Positions 30,386 through 38,604 are shown, counted from the stretch's first letter. The stretch: 38,696 bases of DNA from Clostridium sp. D33t1_170424_F3 (GCF_015667585.1 NZ_JADPEG010000022.1:1-38696), one strand, 5' to 3'. The notes: a model not told the origin generated them from the letters alone. Numbers and translations are program-made.

Positions 30386-31063
30386 TCAGGAGCAGAACCG
30401 GTGCTTGCCGATCACCGTGATCACCGGGCGGGAGAAAATCCACTTGTTGGTGGACTTTTCGGGATTGTAGTAGTAAACCGCGCCGCCGGACGGATCGCTG
30501 CCGTTGATCGCGTCGCGCGCCGCGCGGTAGGCGGAATCCGCCACAGCCGCGTTGACGCCGCCGTCGTACAGGCAGGAGAACGCCCCCGGCTGGTAGATGA
30601 CGCCGCCCAGCGTGTTCGGGAAGGACGGGTGCTCAATGCGGTTGAGGATCACCGCGCCAACGGCAACCTGCCCGGTGTACGGTTCCCCGCGGCTCTCCGC
30701 CGAGATGATCTTGGCCAACAGGTCGATGTCCGCGCTGCTGAACCCGCCCTGCCCGGAGCCGGAGGAAATGCCCATCTTGCGCAGCGTCTGCTCGCCCGCG
30801 ATGCCGTCGGCAGTCAACCCATTGTACTTTTGGAAGGCGATGACCGCCTTTTTGGTTGCGGAGCCGTAGATGCCGTCGACCTCCCCGCTGTATACGCCGT
30901 ATTCCTTCAGAAGGGTTTGAATCTGCCGGACCTCCTGTCCGGTGGAGCCGACCTTGGAGAGCGTCTGAACCGAGCTGTTCTGGTTGGCCACCAGCGTGAT
31001 GATCAGAACGTTCACCAGAACGATCACGAGGATGCGCCAAAGATATTTGAATCCGTTTTTCAT
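30386..31063 (-). CDS. sleB: Spore cortex-lytic enzyme SleB
   Basis: The product is 225 residues. An N-terminal membrane/signal helix (about 8-27) is followed by a peptidoglycan-binding domain (about 35-97: [19 protein letters not shown], then [16 protein letters not shown]). The hydrolase (about 110-225) has the SleB/CwlJ signature [19 protein letters not shown] with catalytic Glu123, then [16 protein letters not shown] and the closing GKHRF. SleB is a lytic transglycosylase that degrades muramic-delta-lactam cortex during germination. The start is the ATG complementary to 31061-31063, with GGGAGG upstream, trimming six codons from the longest frame. No ypeB-like partner gene follows; terminator sequence lies immediately downstream. 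Confidence 0.93.
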   Translation of the reverse strand: MKNGFKYLWRILVIVLVNVLIITLVANQNSSVQTLSKVGSTGQEVRQIQTLLKEYGVYSGEVDGIYGSATKKAVIAFQKYNGLTADGIAGEQTLRKMGISSGSGQGGFSSADIDLLAKIISAESRGEPYTGQVAVGAVILNRIEHPSFPNTLGGVIYQPGAFSCLYDGGVNAAVADSAYRAARDAINGSDPSGGAVYYYNPEKSTNKWIFSRPVITVIGKHRFCS

Positions 31064-31529
31064 GTGTGTGTTGCCTCCCATAGAGCGGCGCTTGCCGCTT
31101 GTTCCTATGGTAGGATTATTTCCCCAATGGCTGCTCTTATACGTTTTATGCGCGCCATGGGGGCAGGGAAAGCAAAAACCGTTGAAATCAATGGATCAGA
31201 GGCAGAGGTTTTCGCAAGATGGACAAAAGCAAACGGTATGCGCGGTTTGACGGCGCATACCGTTTGCTTCGGTTCCGATAAAAAACAGCTGGGTTTCCCC
31301 GGTTTTTGAGCGCTTTCCGCTTGACCGGGCCAAAAAAGATTTTTGTTACGTACTGAGGCTGAAAATCTTGCGGTTTTCTTCTGGTAATAAAGACAGGGAT
31401 TGTTCCAGCCGGTTGTGGCTTCTCTATACGCTTGGGAAGCGCATCATTACTGGTATTTATAGAATGAGTCAATATGAAAGTGGTCAAATGGTGTGTTACA
31501 GAAACTGCTCAAATCATATACCATTTGAT
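31064..31529. other. Divergent intergenic region with an orphan hairpin
   Basis: No confident gene is visible between sleB and the TraX-family gene. A perfect 17-bp stem, AAGCAAACGGTATGCGC (31227-31243) with GCGCATACCGTTTGCTT (31253-31269), lies here. On the minus strand it is followed by TTTTG, so it looks like a terminator for minus-strand RNA. It lies between divergent genes and terminates neither. A small untranslated RNA coming from the right is possible. A weak inverted repeat around TCAAATGGT and ACCATTTGA spans about 31484-31527. Confidence 0.5.
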
Positions 31530-31558
31530 TTGACGAATACACACTAAAACATTAGAAT
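31530..31558 (+). promoter_or_regulatory. Promoter of the TraX-family gene
   Basis: TTGACG (31530-31535), a 17-bp spacer and TAGAAT (31553-31558), 80 bp before the start codon. Confidence 0.75.
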
Positions 31559-31637
31559 TAAAAAAGCGCAGAGTGAATACGTCTTAGACAGAAAAGGTGT
31601 GCCGAATGAGGGTTGGAGCCAGACAAGGAGAAAAAGA

Positions 31638-32384
31638 ATGAAGCAAAAATCGCTCACGGGAAATCAGCTGAAAATAATTGCGGTCATTGCCATGACAATC
31701 GATCATCTGACAAGTGTGCTTTATCCAAACTATCCGACGGATTGGTGGATTGTCACGCTGCATATCATTGGCCGATTGGCAGCGCCTGTCTTTTGGTTTT
31801 TTATTGCGGAGGGCTATCACCATACACATGACAGGAAAAAATATGCCATCAGATTGTTTGCTTTTGCAATCGTCTCCCATTTTGCTTATTGTTTTGCGTT
31901 TGGCATCCCGTTTATCCCTTTTCAAACATCAGTCTTCAATCAAACAAGTGTTATATGGTCGTTGGCTTGGGGACTGGCAGCGCTGGCAATCCATGAAAGC
32001 AAGCGGTTTAAGCCGTGGCAAAAGGCAGTTCTCATTTTGGGAATAACAGGGATTGCGTTTTGTGCAGACTGGAGCAGTATCGCCGTGTTAGCGATTGTAC
32101 AAATTGGAGCAAATCATGGAAACTTCAAAAAGCAAATGGCGATGATGTTGTTGTGGGTATCAGTATATGCCGCTGTTTATGCTGTTTTTATAAATCCCGT
32201 CTATGGCGTCCTGCAACTGTCTGTTGTGCTTACCGTTCTTCTGCTAAAACTGTATCATGGAGAGCAGGGAACCTGGAAAGGGATGAAATGGTTTTTCTAT
32301 TTGTATTATCCGCTCCATCTGACGATCTGCGGTTTGCTCCGGCTTGCATTGCACGGTAATGTGGGCGTAATGATTGGCGGGTAA
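31638..32384 (+). CDS. TraX-family membrane protein
   Basis: This 248-residue polytopic membrane protein has about seven or eight hydrophobic helices. The N-terminus LTGNQLKIIAVIAMTIDHLTSVLYP, then HIIGRLAAPVFWFFIAEGYHHT, is the family signature (Asp-His in helix 1, then GRLAFPIF-like). TraX acetylates F-pilin in plasmid F, and the wider family is acyltransferase-like. Chromosomal Firmicute members have no known conjugation role, and none is suggested by neighbours here. AAGGAG precedes the ATG at 31638. The gene is visibly poorer in GC than the genes on both sides, which may mean acquisition. It converges on the histidine kinase gene with no strong terminator between. Confidence 0.85.
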   Translation: MKQKSLTGNQLKIIAVIAMTIDHLTSVLYPNYPTDWWIVTLHIIGRLAAPVFWFFIAEGYHHTHDRKKYAIRLFAFAIVSHFAYCFAFGIPFIPFQTSVFNQTSVIWSLAWGLAALAIHESKRFKPWQKAVLILGITGIAFCADWSSIAVLAIVQIGANHGNFKKQMAMMLLWVSVYAAVYAVFINPVYGVLQLSVVLTVLLLKLYHGEQGTWKGMKWFFYLYYPLHLTICGLLRLALHGNVGVMIGG

Positions 32385-32462
32385 TCTGCGTGTACCAGAC
32401 GGAAAGAAAGATTGCGGCGCCTTGATAAAAACCAAATTCGCCCGCCGGTCCCGCTCAGACAA

Positions 32463-33824
32463 TCAGGCGGTCCGGGACGTTTCTCCGGGCTGTGTTTGCG
32501 GGACGGACGATGGATTTAAAAAGACGGAAGCCCGGAAGGTGTTGCCGTCGGGCTGGAATTCCGCAAAGCCGTTGTATTTCTCCGCGATTTCCTCAATAGA
32601 GCGAAGCCCAATCCCGACGCCGTCGCGCTTGGACGAGAGGAGCGCGCCGCCGCCCGGTTTGCACGCACCGGAAAAAGAATTGTCCAATGTGACGGCAATG
32701 GCCGAACCGGCCGATTGGATGTGCAGACGGATCCATTTTTCGCCTTTCCCCTGGCGGGTACAGGCCTCCACCGCGTTTTCCAGAAGGTTTCCCAGCAATA
32801 CGACGGCGTCTGTGTTGGAAATAGGCGCGGTATCAGAATATTCCACCGTTGCATCAAAGCGCGCGCCCTGATGCGCCGCCAGTTCGGCGTAACAGCTGAT
32901 AATCGCGTTGACCACTTCGTTGCGGCAGTAGACCGCCTGTGTTTCCTGCGGCAGCGTTTTCTGATATTGCGAAATATAGGCCCGCAGGCCCTCCCGGTCG
33001 TTGCGTTCAATATAGGTTTGGGTGACGGCAAGGTGCTGGCGCAGGTCGTGGCGCGCCCGCCGGACTTCCTCCATATGGATAGAGAGGGAATCGTATTGCT
33101 TCTTTTGGGCGGCCATTGTCCGGTCCGCGTAGCGCAGCGCGGCTTCAAGCCGGGTGCGCTGGTCGGAGGCGTCCAGGATTTTAAGCAACACGAACGAGAC
33201 ATAGCAGGAGCCGCCCAGCATCAGGTAGCGAGAAACCAGGAACTGCCAGGTTGCGGGCGCGTATAAGTCCGTGACGGTACAATACAGAATACCGAACAGG
33301 GTGGAAAAGAGAGGAATCTTCCACATGGATTTCCAGATCGCCTCGTCGTCGATGGCCAGCGTTTTCCGGATGGTGCGGTTCAGAAAGCGCAGAAAGAGCG
33401 GGTACGTGATCAATAGCAGGATCAGGCGGACGCCGTTGTACACCAGATAGGGGTGGAGTGCGCTGAAATCCCAAAAGAAGTGGGATTCAATGAAGTTGGC
33501 GTTTCCAAAAACGAAAAACGAATAGGAAATCATCAGCAGCAGGGTGTACATATTTTTGGCGAGGCTGTCCCGAATGAGGAAGAAAGAGAGCAGCGAGGCG
33601 AACAGCATGACCCCATACCGCAGCAGCGTGGTGACCGAGTCCGCGATGCCGTTCTGGTTTGCCCAAAAGAAGACATCGCTGTAGGCCGTGGTGATTCCCA
33701 TCAGGATAAGGATGATCCAGCGCATGGGAATTCGAAGCTTCTCCCGGAAGAGCCAGTACCTGGGAATCTGGAACGGCAGAAAATCCAGAAACGGAAAAAG
33801 CAAAATCATCAGGGTATCAATCAT
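32463..33824 (-). CDS. GHKL sensor histidine kinase (AgrC-like)
   Basis: The product is 453 residues. The N-terminal half (1-215) is membrane-embedded with about six helices. A coiled-coil linker (about 220-255) follows, then the H-box ARHDLRQHL with His259, the N-box NLLENAVEAC around Asn350 and the G-box GVGIGLRS (402-409). This is the layout of AgrC/VirS-type kinases that often sense secreted peptides. It overlaps the regulator gene by 4 bp (ATGA), so the two are translationally coupled. No agrB/agrD-like gene is in the window, so its signal is unknown. A degraded piece of a second copy (residues about 64-118) lies at 36667-36910. Confidence 0.92.
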   Translation of the reverse strand: MIDTLMILLFPFLDFLPFQIPRYWLFREKLRIPMRWIILILMGITTAYSDVFFWANQNGIADSVTTLLRYGVMLFASLLSFFLIRDSLAKNMYTLLLMISYSFFVFGNANFIESHFFWDFSALHPYLVYNGVRLILLLITYPLFLRFLNRTIRKTLAIDDEAIWKSMWKIPLFSTLFGILYCTVTDLYAPATWQFLVSRYLMLGGSCYVSFVLLKILDASDQRTRLEAALRYADRTMAAQKKQYDSLSIHMEEVRRARHDLRQHLAVTQTYIERNDREGLRAYISQYQKTLPQETQAVYCRNEVVNAIISCYAELAAHQGARFDATVEYSDTAPISNTDAVVLLGNLLENAVEACTRQGKGEKWIRLHIQSAGSAIAVTLDNSFSGACKPGGGALLSSKRDGVGIGLRSIEEIAEKYNGFAEFQPDGNTFRASVFLNPSSVPQTQPGETSRTA

Positions 33825-34543
33825 TTTTCCATCCTCCTTGCCTGTTCAAACAAAAACCGCGCATAGCGTTTTTCAATCTCCATCCGATCCTTCTTGCGGA
33901 AGGCGACCGTCTCGCCGGTGTTCATCCGGAAATTCAATTCATTCAGCCGTTCTACGCGCTTCAGGTTGACCAGGCAGCCCCGGTAGCAGGGGAGAAATGA
34001 CGTATAGGAGGACAGCTGCTCCGCTAGCCGGGCAAAGGCCATGCGAAACCGCAGAATCTGTCCGTCCGCCATGTGGACCTGCGCATAGTGGCCCTCCACG
34101 TCGCAGTAGACGATGTCGCGGAGCAGAATTTTTTCATCCTCGACCGTGACGCATTCCCCGTCCACAAGCTTGCGCAGCCGCGCCAGGTGCAGTGTGCGTT
34201 CAAAATCCCCGTAGCGGAACGGCTTAAGCAGGTAGCCGCTGGCTTGCACCAGGTAGCTCTCCACCGCATAGTCCCGGCTGGTCGTAATGAAGATGATCGC
34301 AACGTCGGGGTCGGCCATCCGGATCCGGGCGGCGGCCTCCAGGCCTGTCATCCCGTCCATATAGTAATCAATCAGGATCAGATGGAACCGTTCCGGCGCA
34401 AAGCGGAGGAAAAAGGTTTCCGCGCTTTCGAACTCCTCGATTTCCAGTGCGGTATCGGCGCAATACTGATGAAAATAAGTATGTAAATGCCCGTGGATTT
34501 CTTTCCGGCACTCTGCCAGATCGTCTATGACCGCTATGTTCAA
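33821..34543 (-). CDS. LytTR-family response regulator (AgrA-like)
   Basis: The product is 240 residues. The receiver domain (1-120) has Asp7-Asp8, phospho-acceptor Asp59 in LILIDYYMDG and Lys107 in YLLKPF. A LytTR DNA-binding domain occupies about 135-235 (YCDVEGHYAQVHMADGQ; FLPCYRGCLVNLKRVERLNELNFRM). This class binds pairs of direct repeats about 21 bp apart. The start is TTG (complement of 34541-34543) with AGGAGGA 8 bases upstream; no ATG is suitable. It is the first gene of the regulator-kinase operon and is divergent from T4, whose promoter carries repeats at that spacing, so T4 is a likely target. Confidence 0.92.
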   Translation of the reverse strand: MNIAVIDDLAECRKEIHGHLHTYFHQYCADTALEIEEFESAETFFLRFAPERFHLILIDYYMDGMTGLEAAARIRMADPDVAIIFITTSRDYAVESYLVQASGYLLKPFRYGDFERTLHLARLRKLVDGECVTVEDEKILLRDIVYCDVEGHYAQVHMADGQILRFRMAFARLAEQLSSYTSFLPCYRGCLVNLKRVERLNELNFRMNTGETVAFRKKDRMEIEKRYARFLFEQARRMEK

Positions 34544-34591
34544 CGTGTTATCCTCCTGTGGACAAATCTTTCCGCATACCCGTATAGATAT

Positions 34592-34620
34592 ATTTTACTG
34601 GAAATATAACAAATGCGCAA
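34592..34620 (-). promoter_or_regulatory. Promoter of the regulator-kinase operon
   Basis: On the minus strand TTGCGC (34620 to 34615), a 17-bp spacer and TAAAAT (34597 to 34592). The -35 box abuts the repeat array of the divergent T4 promoter, so binding there could also influence this operon. The -10 region is conserved near 36960 in the decayed duplicate. Confidence 0.65.
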
Positions 34621-34621
34621 T

Positions 34622-34689
34622 CCAGTTTTGGCCAAAAAACTACCAATTTCAGCCAGTTCGTTGCAATGTGCAAATGGAAATTATACTAT
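34622..34689 (+). promoter_or_regulatory. T4 promoter with four phased CCA half-sites
   Basis: The -35 is TTGCAA (34661-34666); candidate -10 boxes are TACTAT (17-bp spacer) or TATACT (15-bp spacer). CCA half-sites start at 34622, 34632, 34643 and 34653, that is -39, -29, -18 and -8 from the -35. The 1-3 and 2-4 pairs are each 21 bp apart, the usual LytTR repeat distance. The array is shared with T5. The leader continues with a hairpin, GGATTAT/ATAATCC (34718-34736). Confidence 0.7.
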
Positions 34690-34796
34690 AAATATGGATT
34701 ATAGCTAGAAAGTACGGGGATTATTGGTGATAATCCACTGCAGATGGACTCATGCATCCGGTGCAGAGACGAAACAACAGTGCGAGGAGGAATTTT

Positions 34797-36536
34797 ATGA
34801 AGAACAAAAGATTACTGCTGTCGGCGATATCCCTTTTGCTGGTGCTCTGCCTGCTGGCGGGCGGAACAATGGCGTGGTTTACGGATACGGAAAAGGTACG
34901 GGGCGATTTCTCGGCGGGTGTGCTGGATATTACGCTGACGCCGGGCGGGGACACGACCGCGCCGCTTGCGTTTGAGAATCTGCGCCCCATGACCTATGAC
35001 GGTTTCAAGGCGGAGATCAACGCCGCCGGGACCGGCAATGAGAACACGGAGGGCTACGATCCCATGCCGCAATATTTCCAGCCGGTGGTGATCAAAAATA
35101 CTGGCACGCTGCCGGTATACATAGAGGTTTCCGTGCAGGCGCTGAATATGGCGGAGACCGCATGCCCAAAGGGCGGTGAGAAGGAACTGCTGATCACCGC
35201 GGATGAAAAAGGCCGCGAGACCGTCCGGCAGGTTTTGAAAGAAGACGGAACGAATGCGCGCGAGGCCTGCACCAATGGCCTGTCCGGTGTGCTCAGGCTG
35301 GTTTTGTTTGAAAAAATCGGCGGCGTTTGGACGGTTGTTTCGGACAACCTGAACTCCGGCGCGGAAGGAAAACCCTATGCGCCCGGCGTGATCATTCCGG
35401 CCGCGACCGGCGAACAGACCTATGTGGTGGGCGCGTATCTGCCGGAGACGGTGGGCAACGCGTATCAGGCAAAGCATTTCCATGGAAATCTGGTGGTAAA
35501 GGCGTTCCAGACGGACGAGGGCGCGGGCGCGCCGGAGCCGGATAAACCGGACGAGAACGTCCAGCGGATTGAGACAGAAGAACAGCTGCGGCAGCTTGCG
35601 GCGGACGTCAACGCGGGAATGGCGGAGCAAAAGACCTATCGCCTGACAAACGATATTGTATTGAATGGAGAATGGACGCCCATCGGCACGGGGGAACACC
35701 CCTTTACCGGTACATTCGACGGCAACGGGTATTCCATCAGCGGTCTGCAGATTACAAAGCCCGGCTCGTATCAGGGCCTCTTTGGCGATGTTGTCGGCGG
35801 AACCATCCGGAACCTTTCCCTGAAGGAAGTCAATATCTCTTTTGGCGGACAATATCAAAATTGGATCGGCGGAGTGGCTGGCGCGCTGGAACGCGAGGGC
35901 AGAATCGAAAACTGCCGGGTTGAGGGAAATGTGAAAGCAAACGGCTATGACAATATGCTGGTGGGCGGCATTGTCGGTACGGTCGAGAGCGGGACCGTCA
36001 GCGGCTGTACGTTCTCCGGCAATGTGAGAAGCAGCGAGTTCCTGGGTGGGATTGCAGGCCGCCTGATGAAAGGAACGATTGAAAACTGCGGCGCGTTCGG
36101 TGACGTATGGGGTAAAACCGCCGGGGGCGTCGTGGGAGCTGTAGCCGCCAATGGAGCGGTTGTAAGCTGTTATGCCGCGAACACCGTTTTGGACGGTGGA
36201 AATGCAAAAGCTGCTGGAATTGCCGCAACCGTAACCGGGGGCTCTGTGAGCGGCTGCACCGCGTTGAACCCCTATGTAAAGACGCCGACTGGCGCATACA
36301 GCCGGATGGGGCGCATTGCAGGGACGGCGACGAATGCGAAGCTTTCCAATAACTATGCCTGGGAGGGCGTAAAAATCCTCTACAACTATACGGTTTCGGC
36401 CGGGATAGCAGAGGGGACGCCGAGCGGCAAGGATGGCGGAGGCCTCTCCGTGCAGTCCGGCAAGCTGATGGACGGTGCGGAAGAATACGCCGGCGCGCAG
36501 CCGGAAGCACTGCCGGGGCATATTTCGGGAGGTTGA
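34797..36536 (+). CDS. T4: SipW-dependent TasA-like protein with GLUG beta-helix
   Basis: The product is 579 residues. The SipW-type signal is AGGTMAWFTDTEKVRGDFSAGVLDI. A TasA-like domain runs to about 250 (FENLRPMTYDGFKAEINAAG; PVVIKNTGTLPVYIEVS; QAKHFHGNLVVKAFQTDEG). A beta-helix from about 285 begins YRLTNDIVLNGEWTPIG and PFTGTFDGNGYSISGL, followed by GLUG turns (GIVGTVESGTVSGCTFSG; GGIAGRLMKGTIENCGAFG; GGVVGAVAANGAVVSCYAA). The TasA part is closest to T5, not T2/T3. GAGGAGG precedes the ATG at 34797. It is divergent from the LytTR/kinase operon and likely under its control. Probably an extracellular fibre or adhesion protein. Confidence 0.87.
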   Translation: MKNKRLLLSAISLLLVLCLLAGGTMAWFTDTEKVRGDFSAGVLDITLTPGGDTTAPLAFENLRPMTYDGFKAEINAAGTGNENTEGYDPMPQYFQPVVIKNTGTLPVYIEVSVQALNMAETACPKGGEKELLITADEKGRETVRQVLKEDGTNAREACTNGLSGVLRLVLFEKIGGVWTVVSDNLNSGAEGKPYAPGVIIPAATGEQTYVVGAYLPETVGNAYQAKHFHGNLVVKAFQTDEGAGAPEPDKPDENVQRIETEEQLRQLAADVNAGMAEQKTYRLTNDIVLNGEWTPIGTGEHPFTGTFDGNGYSISGLQITKPGSYQGLFGDVVGGTIRNLSLKEVNISFGGQYQNWIGGVAGALEREGRIENCRVEGNVKANGYDNMLVGGIVGTVESGTVSGCTFSGNVRSSEFLGGIAGRLMKGTIENCGAFGDVWGKTAGGVVGAVAANGAVVSCYAANTVLDGGNAKAAGIAATVTGGSVSGCTALNPYVKTPTGAYSRMGRIAGTATNAKLSNNYAWEGVKILYNYTVSAGIAEGTPSGKDGGGLSVQSGKLMDGAEEYAGAQPEALPGHISGG

Positions 36537-36612
36537 CGTATCTGGAATGAGATGCTCATTTCATGAAAAGGCACCGGGGATTCTTACATAGAAACCATAA
36601 ATAAAACTGTTT

Positions 36613-36662
36613 CAGAACAAACAAGGCATACGCAATAAAAAGCGTATGCCTTGTTTGTTCTG
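36613..36662. terminator. 21-bp perfect hairpin between T4 and the decayed regulator
   Basis: The arms are 36613-36633 and 36642-36662, with loop AATAAAAA and core AAGGCATACGC/GCGTATGCCTT. It sits between the end of T4 and the minus-strand pseudogene and probably terminates both directions. Flanking T-runs are weak. Confidence 0.75.
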
Positions 36663-36666
36663 CTCT

Positions 36667-36910
36667 CTAAAAGGAAACAAAGTGGTCGGACTGGTATCGC
36701 ATCAGCACAACATGCGGAACAGCGGGGATTATTGACAGAATGGTGAACATGCTGCATGGGAAGCCGTCCCGAATGAGCAAAAAGGAAATTACGACATCAA
36801 GCAGAGGGAACCCATATTGCAGTGTCCGCACAGTGCTTATAAAAGGTATGTAAATATGCGTTCCTTTCATTCCGGCACTCTGCCAGATCATCTGAAATCG
36901 CAATATGCAA
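36667..36910 (-). pseudogene. Decayed duplicate of the LytTR regulator and histidine kinase
   Basis: Read on the minus strand from a TTG at 36910, the frame gives LHIAISDDLAECRNERNAYL and then HTFYKHCADTA, matching residues 1-32 of the intact LytTR regulator (MNIAVIDDLAECRKEIHGHL, HTYFHQYCADTA). GGGAGGA lies upstream as in the intact gene. The sequence then shifts frame straight into VRTLQYGFPLLDVVISFLLIRD, matching about residues 64-118 of the intact histidine kinase (VTTLLRYGVMLFASLLSFFLIRD). The rest of the regulator, the kinase start and the whole catalytic domain are deleted. It is the remnant of a second kinase-regulator pair that was divergent from T5. Confidence 0.85.
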
Positions 36911-36987
36911 ATACGTTTCCTCCCTCAGACGAGCCGGCACGGTTCCTCTTATCCTCTATTTTACCGGGAATACAGCGCAACAACCGT

Positions 36988-37055
36988 CCAGATTTGGCCA
37001 GAAAACTTCCAGAATCATCCAATTTATTGCAACTTTAATAAAATAATCGTATTCT
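36988..37055 (+). promoter_or_regulatory. T5 promoter with four phased CCA half-sites
   Basis: The -35 is TTGCAA (37027-37032) and the -10 is TATTCT (37050-37055), spacer 17 bp. CCA half-sites begin at 36988, 36998, 37009 and 37019 (-39, -29, -18, -8), the same positions as before T4. Matching blocks include TTTGGCCA and AAAACT. The early leader (GAAAGTAC ... ATTGGTGAT) is also shared with T4. The intervening 36911-37162 is otherwise non-coding. Confidence 0.7.
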
Positions 37056-37162
37056 GAGTATAGAACCTGGTTTGAAAGTACAGGATTCATTGGTGATTCT
37101 TTCCAACGCCCGCTCCAATGGATACTGTACGAAAAAAAGACGAAGAGCAAGGAGGAGCGATC

Positions 37163-38167
37163 ATGAAAAAAAGAAGACTGTTGTTATCTCTGGTATCCGT
37201 TTTATTGGTGTTTTGTTTGGCGGCAGGGGGGACCATGGCGTGGTTTTCAGACACAGAGAAGATCGGCGGCAATTTTTCAGCGGGCGTGCTGGACATTACA
37301 CTCACGCCAGGAGAAATGACAAGTGTCCCGCTGACATTCCAAAATCTGCGCCCCATGGATTACGAGGACTTTAAGGCGGAGATCAACGCCGCGGGCAACG
37401 GCAATCGGAACACAGAGGGGTATGTACCTGTACCGCAGTATTTTCAGCCAATCGTTGTTAAAAACGTCGGGACGCTTCCGGTGCTGCTGACGCTTTCCGC
37501 GGAAGAGCTGAACATGGCGGAGAACAGATGCCCCGGTGACGGCGAGGAAAAGATCACCCTGGGAGAAGCAGGGAATCCGGGCAAGGTGGATTGGGATAAA
37601 ACCGGAAAGAACGGCACTTGCACCAACGGGTTGGCAGATGTATTGAAGTTGGTGTTGTTTGAAAAAATCGATGACGTTTGGACCGTCGTTGCGGACAACT
37701 TGAATCCGGATACGGAGGGCGAGCCGTACGCACCCGAGATCATCCTTCCGGCGGCGACCGGTACAAAGACGTATGTGGTCGGCGCATACCTGCCGGGAGA
37801 AACAACGGGCAATGAAAGCCAGGGGAAACATTACCATGGTAACCTGGTGGCCAATGCGGTACAGACAGATGGAAGCGAGATTGTGCCGGAACCGGAATTC
37901 CCGAGGGTCGTCAAATCCATCGACGTCAAGTGGTATTTGGGACCGCAAAAGGGAGAAATCGAAGAGGTTATTTACACGACAAAGATAGATGTGGTGTTTG
38001 AGGAAGAGTCACAGCTTATTCTTTTCGATTTAAGAGAGCTCGTTCCCCCGGAGGGCTACCTTTGGGCGGACAGACCGCTGACGATTTATGACAGGGACTA
38101 CCTTGAGATCATTACGCGAAAAGACACGCAAAAGGAAATTTATATGCGGGCAGAACCAATTAACTAA
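37163..38167 (+). CDS. T5: SipW-dependent TasA-like protein, short form
   Basis: The product is 334 residues. The SipW-type signal is AGGTMAWFSDTEKIGGNFSAGVLDI. The TasA-like domain (to about 250) is very close to that of T4 (FQNLRPMDYEDFKAEINAAG; EGEPYAPEIILPAATGTKTYVVGAYLPG; GKHYHGNLVANAVQTDG). Unlike T4 it ends in a short beta extension of about 80 residues (IDVKWYLGPQKGEIEEVIYTTKIDVV) with no beta-helix, so it is nearest in form to classical TasA. AGGAGG precedes the ATG at 37163, trimming 15 upstream codons. Probably a secreted fibre subunit regulated together with T4. Confidence 0.87.
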   Translation: MKKRRLLLSLVSVLLVFCLAAGGTMAWFSDTEKIGGNFSAGVLDITLTPGEMTSVPLTFQNLRPMDYEDFKAEINAAGNGNRNTEGYVPVPQYFQPIVVKNVGTLPVLLTLSAEELNMAENRCPGDGEEKITLGEAGNPGKVDWDKTGKNGTCTNGLADVLKLVLFEKIDDVWTVVADNLNPDTEGEPYAPEIILPAATGTKTYVVGAYLPGETTGNESQGKHYHGNLVANAVQTDGSEIVPEPEFPRVVKSIDVKWYLGPQKGEIEEVIYTTKIDVVFEEESQLILFDLRELVPPEGYLWADRPLTIYDRDYLEIITRKDTQKEIYMRAEPIN

Positions 38168-38352
38168 AGGGATAAAAACCGTAAAGCCTGAAATCTGAGT
38201 GCCTGCCCTGAATAGCCGGACGAAAAGATACATTTAAATGATACTGATATTTTGGGAATACCTGTCAGGGATGGGCCGCTCAGAGGGTTCGGACGGAAGA
38301 GGCAGAGGGCGTGCTTCAAAGCCGGACGGGGTCAGACGGTGCGGATGGAAGC

Positions 38353-38396
38353 GCAAAAAGGATCGGAAAGCAAATACCCGGTCCTTTTTGCCGCTT
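38353..38396 (+). terminator. Terminator downstream of T5
   Basis: GCAAAAAGGATCGG (38353-38366) pairs with CCGGTCCTTTTTGC (38378-38391; one G-U). It is 185 bp after the T5 stop and is followed by CGCTTG and a T-rich stretch. Confidence 0.7.
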
Positions 38397-38604
38397 GTTC
38401 TTTTTCTATATATGAGGTAAAATAAAACCACAGACATGATATTTTTTCACGGGATTCGGTATATAAAAAGGAAATAGTGGGAATCCTTAAAAAACACCTT
38501 GTGGTAAATCTTTCCTGTTTCCACTATATGTGGTGCTTTTTCTCGTGGAATTGGATGGGTTCAAAAAAAACTTGAAAAAAGTCGAACTTTTTCAAAAAAA
38601 GGTG
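38397..38604. other. Non-coding, AT-rich region with inverted repeats
   Basis: No gene is visible. Short complementary blocks ATAGTGG (38474-38480) with CCACTAT (38521-38527), and AACACC (38493-38498) with GGTG plus a T-run at 38532-38541, could fold into a terminator-like structure. Confidence 0.4.

Noticed and set aside
31188-31487. A 99-codon minus-strand frame upstream of sleB
   Set aside because: No ribosome binding site, no recognisable motif, and it runs through the orphan hairpin before its stop codon.
36667-36903. A 78-codon minus-strand ORF starting MRFQMIWQ as an intact gene
   Set aside because: Its first residues are an out-of-frame reading of the regulator remnant and the rest is a kinase fragment, so it belongs to a pseudogene.
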